Shown here piece after piece: positions 55,614 to 63,443 of a stretch of 64,000 nt of DNA. The position numbers and the translations under genes were made by a program. Below the pieces are notes generated by a model. That model was given only the letters and a program-made list of their open reading frames with translations. It had not been told where the DNA came from and searched no databases. Every line of letters begins with the position of its first letter. Position 1 is the stretch's first letter. The DNA lies in contig CAKRTS010000010.1 of NCBI GenBank assembly GCA_934402315.1, forward strand, positions 1 through 64,000. Reading direction: 5' to 3'. This stretch comes from an uncultured Acetatifactor sp. GTDB lineage: Bacteria > Bacillota > Clostridia > Lachnospirales > Lachnospiraceae.

Positions 55614-56234
55614 TTAATCGATCAGGGTTTTCCAGTTCGGAGTGTGATAGGCTTCAAAGCACATCTCGACCTGCTCCCTGTTATTCTTCTCCTCCGCAAG
55701 CACCGGCAGCTCGTCCAGTCCGAAATATCTGCTCTCGACTGTCTCGATATTCTGCTCAAAAGCCCCTCCCGTCACGGTACAGAGCACGAATACCTTGCAG
55801 ACCTTATACGCATAGACCGGAAGATTATGCTTTTCCCTGTCCTGCACCGCGATTACAACATCCGCCGTCACATCCAGCCCTGCCTCTTCCTTCACTTCCT
55901 TAATTACGTTTTCCTTGACGGAAATATCGACATCCACCCAGCCTCCCGGCAGGGACCAGGTTCCGTTATTTTCCTTAACCAGCAATATCTTTTCTCCGTC
56001 AAATATCGCTGCCCTGGTATCGAGCTTTGGGGTCTGGTAGCCCACATCATTGCAGAAAAGATCCTTTACCTTTTCCACCGGAATCTCCGTCTTATAGCTT
56101 ATCATTTCCGCCGCAATCGTGCGGATCTGTTCATATCTTTCCCGGTCGAATTTATCCTTGCCATAAAATAGTCCCGCCTGGGCGATGCTTTGCAGTTCGA
56201 CCGCCCACTGAAGCCATTTTTCATTCTTCTCCAT
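55614..56234 (-). CDS. Nudix hydrolase with NUDIX_N_2-type N-terminal domain
   Basis: A 206-residue protein. The first ~65 residues ('QWAVELQSIAQAGLFYGKDK' to 'MISYKTEIPVEKVKDLF') form the helical NUDIX_N_2 extension, followed by a Nudix fold with its box at about residues 94-117 ('SLPGGWVDVDISVKENVIKE' then 'VKEEAGL'), all metal-binding Glu present. Relatives hydrolyse ADP-ribose-like or nucleotide-sugar substrates. Start at 56234 follows GGAGGCGGAC. It lies 37 bases downstream of the antiporter stop on the same strand, so it may be part of the fluoride-controlled unit. Confidence 0.88.
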   Translation of the reverse strand: MEKNEKWLQWAVELQSIAQAGLFYGKDKFDRERYEQIRTIAAEMISYKTEIPVEKVKDLFCNDVGYQTPKLDTRAAIFDGEKILLVKENNGTWSLPGGWVDVDISVKENVIKEVKEEAGLDVTADVVIAVQDREKHNLPVYAYKVCKVFVLCTVTGGAFEQNIETVESRYFGLDELPVLAEEKNNREQVEMCFEAYHTPNWKTLID

Positions 56235-56271
56235 GTCCGCCTCCTGAAGTCCTGTCAACAGTATACAGAAC

Positions 56272-57453
56272 TCAGCTCCTCTTCGCAAGAAGTTTCCGGT
56301 AGGACAGCTCGATTGCAAAGGCCCCCAGCGGCGCGGTAATCAAAATTGCGAGAATCGCCACGGCAAGCACGATATTTCCGCAGCCCAGCCCAAGCGCCAG
56401 CGGGATTCCGCCGATCGCAGCCTGAACCGTAGCCTTTGGCAGATAGCCGAAGACGCAGAAGAGCCGTTCCCGGGCATTCAGCTTCGTACCGATCAGGCAG
56501 ACGAGAACGCCTGTCGTCCTGAATGCCAATGCGCCAAGGATTAAGAGTACTGCCTTGATTCCGGCGGATTGCACATAGGAGAGGTCAACGATCGCGCCGA
56601 CCAGCACAAACAGCATTACCTCCGCACCCACCCATAGCTTATTGAATTTCAGCGACAGTCTTGCCGCCACCTCCGGGCGCTGTCTCTGGAGCCCGACACC
56701 GATGAACATGATTGCGATCAGCGCGGAAAAGGTAATCGGAATGGAGATCCTGTCCTCTATTGTGACAAGGATAAAGGAAATGCTTAGATAAATCAGCACC
56801 TTGATCGTATCCCGGACATGGACTTTGCGGAAAAATACCGCAAGGGTAATGCCGATCGCCAGTCCTATCCCGATTCCCAGAACGATTGAGACCGGAATAT
56901 TGACAAAGCTCATCACCGAGACTTCGTCTCCCTGTGCAAGCGAGGTAAATGCCGTGAACATGACGATGACAAAGACATCATCCACCGATGCCCCGGCAAG
57001 GATCAGCTGGGGAATGCTCTTTTCCGTTCCGTAGCCCTCCTCCATCACGCGGATCATCTTCGGCACAATCACCGCCGGGGAAACTGCACCGACGACCGCT
57101 CCCATGATTGCCGCATCAAGTCTGCTCACTCCTACCAGCAGCGGCGCAAGCAGCACCATCCCGACGATCTCGAAGGTCGCCGGTACGAAGCACATCAGTA
57201 CGGCAGGTCTTCCCACCTTCTTCAGATCATCGATTTTCAACGTCAGTCCGGCACGGGTCAGAATGATAATGAGTGCAATTTTGCGCAATTCGGACGAAAT
57301 CGTCAGTATAGAATCGTCTATCAGGTTCAGCAGCTGCGGCCCCAGCAGGATTCCCGTCAGAATCATCCCCGTCAGCGCAGGCAGCTTGCATTTCGAGCAC
57401 AACCACCCCATAGACATCCCCACCAGCAAGATCAAAGCAATACTGAGTAACAT
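56272..57453 (-). CDS. Cation:proton antiporter (CPA family) under fluoride riboswitch control
   Basis: A 393-residue antiporter with 12-13 membrane segments. It begins 'LLSIALILLVGMSMGWLCSK' and has the unwound-helix region 'LILTRAGLTLKIDDLKKVGR' and the ion-site segment 'LILAGASVDDVFVIVMFTAF', whose adjacent Asp residues are typical of NhaA/CPA-type exchangers. The start at 57453 is chosen because GAGG precedes it. Upstream is a crcB-type (fluoride) riboswitch; CPA antiporters are an established minor class of genes controlled by it. It probably helps keep pH or ion balance, or expels fluoride-linked ions, during fluoride stress. The nudix gene follows. Confidence 0.88.
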   Translation of the reverse strand: MLLSIALILLVGMSMGWLCSKCKLPALTGMILTGILLGPQLLNLIDDSILTISSELRKIALIIILTRAGLTLKIDDLKKVGRPAVLMCFVPATFEIVGMVLLAPLLVGVSRLDAAIMGAVVGAVSPAVIVPKMIRVMEEGYGTEKSIPQLILAGASVDDVFVIVMFTAFTSLAQGDEVSVMSFVNIPVSIVLGIGIGLAIGITLAVFFRKVHVRDTIKVLIYLSISFILVTIEDRISIPITFSALIAIMFIGVGLQRQRPEVAARLSLKFNKLWVGAEVMLFVLVGAIVDLSYVQSAGIKAVLLILGALAFRTTGVLVCLIGTKLNARERLFCVFGYLPKATVQAAIGGIPLALGLGCGNIVLAVAILAILITAPLGAFAIELSYRKLLAKRS

Positions 57454-57490
57454 TTTTTTCCTCATTTCTGCGCACGTTTTTTGCGCATAT

Positions 57491-57552
57491 CGAGTTTGTG
57501 TCAAGTGCGCGCAGACACAAATCTCGTGATTGAAAAATTGTATTTTTCAATC
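57491..57552 (-). promoter_or_regulatory. Two extra hairpins between the riboswitch and the antiporter start
   Basis: GATTGAAAAAT/ATTTTTCAATC is a perfect 11-bp stem with a 3-base loop (57528-57552). Next to it CGAGATTTGTGTC pairs with GACACAAACTCG (57526-57491) around an 11-base loop. AAGGAGG at 57565-57559 precedes a TTG at 57550, so a short leader peptide could be translated through the first hairpin. No T-run follows either, so they are not ordinary terminators. Confidence 0.5.
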
Positions 57553-57586
57553 TTCTCTCCTCCTTATTTTTCTGCAGAAGGACATT

Positions 57587-57676
57587 AAAAAAACTGACAC
57601 CTTCTGCGTATTTTGCAGAAGTCATCAGCTTAAAAGCGGTTCAGGTCATCCCTTGGGAGAACTTCATTCCCATCTG
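57587..57676 (-). ncRNA. Fluoride riboswitch (crcB motif) with overlapping terminator
   Basis: Read on the minus strand, the aptamer begins GGGAATGAAGTTCTCCC (57671-57655), continues with AACCGC, a loop, and GCTGATGACTTCTGC (57629-57615). These are the conserved words of the crcB RNA (stem with internal ATG-xxGTTC, AAcCGC...GCTGATGACxxCT). The 3' strand of the aptamer, GACTTCTGC, also forms the left arm of a terminator with GCAGAAGGTGTC, followed by seven T. Fluoride binding should favour the aptamer and prevent termination, switching on the antiporter. A promoter stands just upstream. Confidence 0.88.
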
Positions 57677-57680
57677 TGAG

Positions 57681-57709
57681 TATATACTCTCCCGTTCGGG
57701 GGAAGTCAA
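57681..57709 (-). promoter_or_regulatory. Promoter of the fluoride riboswitch transcript
   Basis: Minus-strand TTGACT (57709-57704), 17-base spacer and TATATA (57686-57681). The spacer holds TCCCCCGAACGGGAGA, an imperfect palindrome, so a second input by a DNA-binding protein is possible. Transcription would start about 5 bases before the aptamer. Confidence 0.6.
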
Positions 57710-57763
57710 GGAAATTTTGACTGTGCCCGCACGGCTGATGTGTCGCTGCCGCCTACTCCCAGA

Positions 57764-58538
57764 TCACATTGTACTCTTTTCCAGCCTGTACTGCCGGGGC
57801 GAGAGCGCATATTCCCGCTTGAAGGCGGCTGCAAACTTACTCTGGTTCTGATACCCCACCTTCTCCGCCACCTCCAGCACGGACATTCCGGTATCCGCCA
57901 GAAGCCCGGCTGCCTTTTCCATGCGGAGCCGGTTCATATAGTCGGATATATTTCTGCCATACACCCCGCGAAAATAATTTTTCAGGCTGCTCTCACTTAT
58001 GGAATATCGCCCTGCCAGCTCCTTTGCAGAATAATGCACCGCCAGATCAGCTGTCAGAATCTCCCGCACTGCCTTGGCAATACTTGTCGGACAACTCTTC
58101 CATATTGATTTCAAAATGCTCCGACAGAAAGGTACTTTGCTTCACCGCCTCCATGTCCACAAAAATCTCGATGCCGTTATAATTCCGCTCCGGATATATG
58201 TAACTGTTCCTCGCATAGCTTTCACTTAGCGAGAACTGATTTTCCGTGACATATACATAGCTGTCATTATTGAGATGAAGCTCGCATCTGCCCGAAACGC
58301 AGTAATTAACAGTAAAAGGCCCTCTGTCTGACGACAGCATCCCAAACAGATCCGGCGCGGGCCAGCTTCCCGATTGGATTTTAATAAAAGCAAGGGTAAC
58401 TCCCGGAAAGACCGGTACAAACACCATGCAGCCGTTATCATGACCTCTGCGATACTTCAGTTCCGCATATTCGCCGTGGTCAACCGTCTGAATTCCCTCA
58501 AGCTCACTGCATTTTTCAAGAAGCTGTTTCATTACCAT
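57764..58538 (-). pseudogene. AraC-family regulator with out-of-frame internal deletion
   Basis: From 58538 the frame encodes an N-terminal effector domain ('CVSGRCELHLNNDSYVYVTE', 'YIYPERNYNGIEIFVDMEAV', 'FEINMEELSDKYCQG'). Near 58075 the coding frame switches and the C-terminal HTH domain follows in another frame ('IAKAVREILTADLAVHYSAK', 'ELAGRYSISESSLKNYFRGV', 'EVAEKVGYQNQSKFAAAFK'). In intact relatives a segment of several dozen residues lies between these parts, so this is a deletion joined out of frame, not a point frameshift. It is divergent from the ECF transporter operon, which it presumably controlled; TGTCACA repeats (58593, 58617) may be its sites. Confidence 0.78.
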
Positions 58539-58686
58539 ACTCTAAATTCTCCATTTACATAATTGTCCGATCCCGCCGTTCTGTGGCCGAACTGTCACAT
58601 ACCATAGTAACACATTTGTCACAAAATATGTTGCTATTTGGAGTGAAATTGTCAAAACGAGGTAGAAGCCATTTGCGGTGTAATGC

Positions 58687-58715
58687 TATTCTAACCGTTG
58701 TTAGCATGTGCTAAC
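58687..58715 (+). promoter_or_regulatory. Operator GTTAG-N6-CTAAC at the ECF operon start
   Basis: A -10-like TATTCT (58687-58692) is followed by the 16-bp palindrome GTTAGCATGTGCTAAC (58700-58715), at the expected start of transcription and 27 bases before the S-component ATG. Half-sites and 6-base spacing are identical to the tetR operators at 25292 and 28580. No good -35 is visible. Confidence 0.6.
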
Positions 58716-58741
58716 TACTATTGTAATCAGGAGGTTTTATC

Positions 58742-59326
58742 ATGAATAACAAAATTCAGGCAAAGGACTTAATCAATGTCGGATTATTTACCGTGATCTA
58801 TTTTGTGCTGGGCTGCTGCGTGGCGATCCCTATCGGAATGGTTCCGGTATTTCTTCCGATCCTCGGCACACTCTGGGTCATCCTCACGGGAATTCCCTTT
58901 ATGCTGTTTCTTACCAGGGTCAAAACGTTCGGCATGGTGACACTGATGGCTGTTCTCAGCGGTCTACTCATGGGTCTTACCGGAATGGGCTTTTTCGGCG
59001 TTCCCTGTGGGCTTGTGTTCGGCCTGCTGGGCGATCTCATCATTAAATCCGGCGAATATAAGAGCATCAAAAAGGGCATTCTCGGCTATGCGGTATTCAG
59101 CCTGTGGATGGTCGGTACCTACATTCCTATGTATTTCATGGCGGAACAGTCCAGAGCTGACTTTGCGAGCCAGTTCAGCGAAGAGTACGCCGATAGGGTT
59201 ATGTCCGTCATGCCCATGTGGAGCTTTATCCTCGTGGCGGCAAGTATCTTCGTGTTTGCCATCGTCGGCGGTCTGATCGGAAAGACACTGCTTAAGAAAC
59301 ATTTCAAGAAAGCGGGTATCGCTTAA
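58742..59326 (+). CDS. ECF transporter S component, MptD/Trep_Strep family
   Basis: A 194-residue substrate-binding membrane subunit with six segments ('LINVGLFTVIYFVLGCCVAI', 'GMVTLMAVLSGLLMGLTGMG', 'FFGVPCGLVFGLLGDLIIKS', 'MWSFILVAASIFVFAIVGGL'), matching the Trep_Strep/MptD family of ECF S components. The vitamin or other ligand is unknown. AGGAGG lies 8 bases before the ATG. Followed with 1-base overlap by the T component and then by the ATPase fragment. GTTAG-N6-CTAAC before it suggests control by the TetR protein encoded at 27.9 kb. Confidence 0.85.
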   Translation: MNNKIQAKDLINVGLFTVIYFVLGCCVAIPIGMVPVFLPILGTLWVILTGIPFMLFLTRVKTFGMVTLMAVLSGLLMGLTGMGFFGVPCGLVFGLLGDLIIKSGEYKSIKKGILGYAVFSLWMVGTYIPMYFMAEQSRADFASQFSEEYADRVMSVMPMWSFILVAASIFVFAIVGGLIGKTLLKKHFKKAGIA

Positions 59327-60057
59327 TGGCGCTCAATTTTTTTACATACAACGGCAGGCGCAGACAGTTGCTGCTTGACCCGCGGACAAAGCTTTTGCTT
59401 CTTGTTGTCGTCTCCTCGCTTATGCTGGGAGGCGGCAGCACAGGCATGATGAAATGGTGCAGGTTCATGCTAAGCCTGCTGCCGATTGTCCTGTTTCTCA
59501 TTGAACGTCATTTCAAAACTGCCTGTAAATACTTTGCTTTCTACATCCTGTGCTTTATCGTTGAACAGCTTACTGTGAACTATCTGACCGGAACAATATC
59601 CTTTCTTCTGCTGGCTGTCTGCTCCATAATGACAAAGTTCGCTCCCGGGATCATGATGGGGGCATTCTTTTTGTCGACCACCACCGTGAGTGAGTTTATT
59701 GCTGCGATGGAGCGGATGCATGTTTCGGAGAAAATTACCATTCCGCTTGCAGTCATTTTCCGGTTTTTTCCGACAATCGGCGAGGAATATCATGCCATTT
59801 CGGATGCCATGAGGATGCGCCAGATCCGTCTCAGTAAGAGGGGGCTGTGGTCAATGGTTGAATACCGGATTATGCCGCTGATGATTTCAATGGTAAAAAT
59901 CGGCGACGAACTCTCGGCAGCGGCTCTGACACGCGGGCTCGGCGCCCCGGTAAAACGCACAAATATCTGTGATATAGGCTTTCATGCTCAGGATCTGATT
60001 GCATTTTTCCTATGTCTGGCAGGCATCACAATATTCATCGTCCAGCGCTTCATATAG
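59326..60057 (+). CDS. ecfT: ECF transporter transmembrane T component
   Basis: A 243-residue CbiQ/EcfT protein: four to five membrane segments, then two cytoplasmic coupling helices with the characteristic Ala-Arg-Gly-type motifs, here 'SDAMRMRQIRLSKRGLWSMV' and 'ELSAAALTRGLGAP'. It links the S component to the ATPase pair. It starts in the stop codon of the S gene (TAATG). The ATPase that should follow is truncated, so it must work with ATPases from another locus or not at all. Confidence 0.88.
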   Translation: MALNFFTYNGRRRQLLLDPRTKLLLLVVVSSLMLGGGSTGMMKWCRFMLSLLPIVLFLIERHFKTACKYFAFYILCFIVEQLTVNYLTGTISFLLLAVCSIMTKFAPGIMMGAFFLSTTTVSEFIAAMERMHVSEKITIPLAVIFRFFPTIGEEYHAISDAMRMRQIRLSKRGLWSMVEYRIMPLMISMVKIGDELSAAALTRGLGAPVKRTNICDIGFHAQDLIAFFLCLAGITIFIVQRFI

Positions 60058-60106
60058 CTTTAGGGTGTTAATTACTGTTAAATTTATTGAAACAATGGTG
60101 GATAAA

Positions 60107-60499
60107 ATGATAGAAATCAAGAATGTAAGCTATTCCTATACCGGTGAAGAAAATTGCATTAACAACATCAGCCTGACGATTCCCGACGGTCAGGTCACTG
60201 TCCTATGCGGTGAAAGCGGCTGCGGCAAAACGACGGTTACAAGGCTGATTAACGGCCTCATTCCGCATTACTACGAGGGAAAGCTCTCCGGTAACGTCGA
60301 TGTGAATGGCAAGGGTACGACCGCAACTCCACTGTATGAAATCTCTCACAGCGTTGGAAGCGTCTTCCAGAATCCCCGCTCACAGTTTTTTAACGTTGAC
60401 ACCACCAGTGAAATTACCTTCGGATGTGAAAACCTTGGAATGAAGCCCGAAGTGAATGAACTACCCCGGGGCAAGCCCTCAAGCATTTTTCGCGCCTAA
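60107..60499 (+). pseudogene. ECF ATPase (EcfA/CbiO-type), truncated after about 118 residues
   Basis: The start 'MIEIKNVSYSYTGEENCINN' and Walker A 'GESGCGKTT', and the Q-loop region 'SVGSVFQNPRSQFFNVDTTS', are intact. After 'GCENLGMKPEVNE' (about 60462) the frame enters the right end of an IS200-like element and stops 11 codons later. Signature motif, Walker B and switch His are absent, so no ATP hydrolysis is possible. The missing half is not found on the other side of the element either, so more than a simple insertion happened. Start at 60107 follows GGTGG. Confidence 0.85.
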
Positions 60500-61050
60500 A
60501 GCAATCCCGACAAACTCATTTGTCCCTCAATATAGTCCACTCTGTACATTTTGTTATACTCATCACCTTGGTTTTTTACACAATTTGCTATCACTTTCTC
60601 ATTTCCATGTTCACTCACTGTTGCAACATAGAATCCATCTGACCAGAATTCTCCTCCCCACAACTTCTTTTTGACTTCCGGACATTTCGCAAACACTTCT
60701 TTTGCCGTTATGCTCTTCACAATTCTGACAATTTGTGTTGGACTATATCTTGGCACTGACTGTATTAGAAAATGTACATGATCTTTGTCTGTCCCAATCT
60801 CCAGAAAATATATCTCGTATCTCTTGGAAATTTCAACACACGTTTCCTTTATAATTTTGTCTACATTCTCATCTATAACTACACGCCTGTATTTGGCTGG
60901 AAACACAAAATGATACATAAGATTTGACACATTGTGCGATTTGTGAATACTTTCGCTCATCGACACATCTCCCTTCGTGTCTTATTGTATCACCATGTTA
61001 TAGTTAAATAAAGTTTGTTACGCGGCAAGCCGCGGGGAATTATACCCACT
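60462..61050 (-). mobile_element. IS200-like insertion sequence
   Basis: A single transposase gene flanked by short GC hairpins: GGGGCAAGCCC close to the low end (about 60468-60482) and GCGGCAAGCCGC (about 61023-61036) at the high end, as in IS200-type elements, which have subterminal palindromes rather than terminal inverted repeats and create no target duplication. Both ends are inferred from the hairpins and the break in ecfA. No TnpB gene. Confidence 0.6.
60496..60960 (-). CDS. tnpA: IS200/IS605-family transposase TnpA
   Basis: A 154-residue HUH-type Y1 single-strand transposase. The HUH pair is 'DKDHVHFLIQ' (His61 and His63) and the catalytic Tyr111 is in 'SDGFYVATVSEHG'; 'SNLMYHFVFPAKYRRVV' at the front and 'WGGEFWSDG' are typical. 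The start is the ATG at 60960 with GGGAG 8 bases upstream. Full length for the family with no frameshift, so the element may still be active. Confidence 0.93.
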   Translation of the reverse strand: MSESIHKSHNVSNLMYHFVFPAKYRRVVIDENVDKIIKETCVEISKRYEIYFLEIGTDKDHVHFLIQSVPRYSPTQIVRIVKSITAKEVFAKCPEVKKKLWGGEFWSDGFYVATVSEHGNEKVIANCVKNQGDEYNKMYRVDYIEGQMSLSGLL

Positions 61051-61126
61051 TTGCATTAAAATAACGTTTTATCCCATATGAATAACAGTTCAGTCTTAGA
61101 ACACCAGACACGGCATATGGATGTTG

Positions 61127-61363
61127 CTACCGCATATCCTTCCCCATTTCCTTGAGTTGGGCGAGCAGCTCCAGATCCGCCTGCTGAATCTTGATATTGG
61201 CGGTGACAGGTTCCTCACCGGGGCGGGTCACGGTAATCTCCATGACAGTTCCTTCTTCAATGGGTCTGGAAAAAACCGCTTTGATAAAAGCGACAAACTT
61301 GGGATGATTTTTCTCGAACTGCGCCTTTGCGCTCATGATTTTGATGATAGATGCCGGATTCAT
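61127..61363 (-). CDS. Small protein of unknown function
   Basis: A 78-residue soluble protein ('NPASIIKIMSAKAQFEKNHP', 'KFVAFIKAVFSRPIEEGTVM', then a beta-rich 'EITVTRPGEEPVTANIKIQQ' and a helix 'ADLELLAQLKEM'). GGAGG lies 7 bases before the ATG at 61363, an excellent translation signal for so short a frame, and coding bias looks real. The family is not known to me; it has the look of small conserved Clostridial cytosolic proteins. Confidence 0.7.
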   Translation of the reverse strand: MNPASIIKIMSAKAQFEKNHPKFVAFIKAVFSRPIEEGTVMEITVTRPGEEPVTANIKIQQADLELLAQLKEMGKDMR

Positions 61364-61448
61364 ATATTGTCCTCCCTGAGTGTATTTGTATTTCACCTAA
61401 ATGTAATTATACATTCAGTATACCCACCCACGGAGGACAATGCAATGC

Positions 61449-62198
61449 TTATTTGCTCAGAATTTTCTGCACGGAGGGCACGTCCAGCAGATTTACCGTA
61501 ATAAATTTTCCCTTGTAGAAGGCTCCCCAGTTATTGAACGCACAGGGCAGCTCCTTTGCCTCCTGCAGACTGCCGACCCTGTTGAAAGAGGCTGTTACGC
61601 CATTTGCCGCACAGTATTCCCTGATGTCCTCAAGTCTCTGATAAATGTAGGGGCACTGCATATCATAGTAGATTGTCAGTTCTTCATTGTCAATCACACT
61701 CTTCCTCGCCGCCGGCGTGAACTGCGGCTTCGTCCCGTCAAAGGAAAGCGCCAACAGCCTATAGCCCGCCTCCGTCGAGTCCACGACCTCAAAGCCATAC
61801 TTCTCCGCAAAAGCCTGATTGGACAGCCAGAGCTTCTGCCTGTCCGAGCCGAGCATACAGACGCCCGATTTTCCCTTCGCCTTTGCGTCCTCCAGGCAAT
61901 ATTCCATCAATGCCTTTCCGTACCCGCTTCCCTTCGGACTGCCGGAGACCCACAGGCAGTATATGTAAATATAATTGTCCCCGACAATGGGCACCCACGC
62001 CGTTTCAAGAGGTGCATATTCTATAAAAACACAGCCCTTAATGTCCAGCTTTCTGAAGACGTGTCCTTCTTTCAGACGCTCCGCGACCCACTCGCGTTTC
62101 GCCTCAATTCCCGGATTTTTCGTCCGGCTGCGGATCAGACAGCATAAATGCTCGTCCGCTATATTCTCTGTTGTCAGATTCTTAAATTCATAATCCAT
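61449..62198 (-). CDS. GNAT N-acetyltransferase with YoaP-like C-terminal domain
   Basis: A 249-residue protein. Residues ~30-145 form a GNAT fold with the acetyl-CoA loop 'LWVSGSPKGSGYGKALMEYC' (Q/RxxGxG/A-like). From about 165 on the YoaP-like segment 'LTIYYDMQCPYIYQRLEDIR' carries a thioredoxin-like CPY motif, then 'LPCAFNNWGAFYKGKFITVN'. The pairing of both is known from Clostridia; the substrate is unknown. Good frame with the ATG at 62198. Upstream on the same strand is the AraC regulator gene. Confidence 0.88.
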   Translation of the reverse strand: MDYEFKNLTTENIADEHLCCLIRSRTKNPGIEAKREWVAERLKEGHVFRKLDIKGCVFIEYAPLETAWVPIVGDNYIYIYCLWVSGSPKGSGYGKALMEYCLEDAKAKGKSGVCMLGSDRQKLWLSNQAFAEKYGFEVVDSTEAGYRLLALSFDGTKPQFTPAARKSVIDNEELTIYYDMQCPYIYQRLEDIREYCAANGVTASFNRVGSLQEAKELPCAFNNWGAFYKGKFITVNLLDVPSVQKILSK

Positions 62199-62257
62199 CT
62201 TATGATCCCCCTTCCGTCCTTTACAGCATAGACCGAAGGGAAAATGTCCGCTTGATT

Positions 62258-63238
62258 TTACTTGCTCTCCTGCGCTCTGCGCACAGGTCTGACATATTTA
62301 AAATACTGTTCGGGATTATAGAAAAAATACATGATCCGTCCAGGCGATGTATCCAGACGGTACTCTGTCGACGAATAATCAAAATCACGCATCGCGTCCT
62401 CTATCTTTGCCTCAACGCTCCGGTTTTCCTGTTCATAGTCAAACGGCCCATGTTCAAAAACAATATACTCCGCCTCGGGTACCTCCAGAAGCTGCATCTG
62501 CGGCGGAAGCTCTCCCCGATAATCAGCAGGAAGCCGTGCTCCCCAGCATTCTATGCGAGGTATCCCCCAATCGCAGAGCCGTCCTGCCGGATCATTGATA
62601 TATGCCATGATCTGCCCTCCGGCACAGTTTGGCTCGGACCCTCCGACGTCATCCAGCTTGCCCTTCACACTGTCCAACAGTCCGCAGATCGTCTCATAGT
62701 CCTGACCCGGAATGCAATTCTGTCTCTGCCAGAAATCCCAGTACCCGTTGCTCTCGTAATTTCTGATATGAAGGAATTTATGCGCCGGAATGGTTATGAA
62801 GTACACCTTGACACCCTCTGCCGATCTGACCATGCCAATCTCGCCAAGTCCCAGAAAATATCTGTCGAAGGGTGTAATCTTTGTGCGCAGCACCAACGGC
62901 TTCGGATGTCTGCGGTACTCGCTCGGCGACATGCCGTAGGCGGACTGAAAGGCTCTGGTAAACGCCTCATGGGTGGAAAACCCATAATCGAGCGCAATAT
63001 CCAGAACCCTCCTGTCGGTGTCCCTGATCTCCTTCAGGGCAAATGCCAGTTTTCGATTTCTCAGATACTCTTTAAATTGCATGCCGGAAATTTCCCTGAA
63101 TTTCCTTGTCATGTGGAATTCAGAATAGCCCAGTCCGGCAGAAAGCGTCTGCAGGGTCAACTCTTCATTCCTGTGCTCCCGGATCCCCCGGTCGATTTCA
63201 TCCACGACTGTCTGAATCTGTCTCTGCCATTCGTACAT
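62258..63238 (-). CDS. AraC-family regulator with GyrI-like effector domain
   Basis: A 326-residue regulator: AraC HTH pair at about 10-115 ('LTLQTLSAGLGYSEFHMTRK' and 'VLDIALDYGFSTHEAFTRAF'), then an effector-binding GyrI-like domain from about 160 to the end ('ITIPAHKFLHIRNYESNG', 'MAYINDPAGRL', 'LLEVPEAEYIVFEHGPFDYE'). Such regulators respond to drugs or small amphipathic molecules. The start at 63238 follows GAGGAG. It is a full-length relative of the internally deleted gene at 2043, which shares the same start and end. GNAT-YoaP protein follows 59 bases on. Confidence 0.9.
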   Translation of the reverse strand: MYEWQRQIQTVVDEIDRGIREHRNEELTLQTLSAGLGYSEFHMTRKFREISGMQFKEYLRNRKLAFALKEIRDTDRRVLDIALDYGFSTHEAFTRAFQSAYGMSPSEYRRHPKPLVLRTKITPFDRYFLGLGEIGMVRSAEGVKVYFITIPAHKFLHIRNYESNGYWDFWQRQNCIPGQDYETICGLLDSVKGKLDDVGGSEPNCAGGQIMAYINDPAGRLCDWGIPRIECWGARLPADYRGELPPQMQLLEVPEAEYIVFEHGPFDYEQENRSVEAKIEDAMRDFDYSSTEYRLDTSPGRIMYFFYNPEQYFKYVRPVRRAQESK

Positions 63239-63443
63239 TGGGCTTCTCCTCTGTGACATTACCTGCTATATGTCCCATTATGAACGAATGGTCTGCATGA
63301 AGCAACCGGATTTTCTCAAATTTTCAGACTTTCCCATTCACTGTAGCAATAACTTAAATCCATGTAATAGTAACATTTCGCTATATAAAACAAGGGTAAA
63401 AGAGCTATAATGAAATTACAAGCAGGAAGCGGAGGAGATATCT

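Noticed and set aside
57227..57550. Long leader-peptide gene overlapping the antiporter
   Set aside because: Only the part before 57453 could be a leader peptide; the rest is an out-of-frame reading of the antiporter gene. Kept only as a possible short leader.
62252..63256. 334-residue open frame on the plus strand
   Set aside because: Mirror of the AraC gene on the other strand, which has both HTH motifs and a good start.
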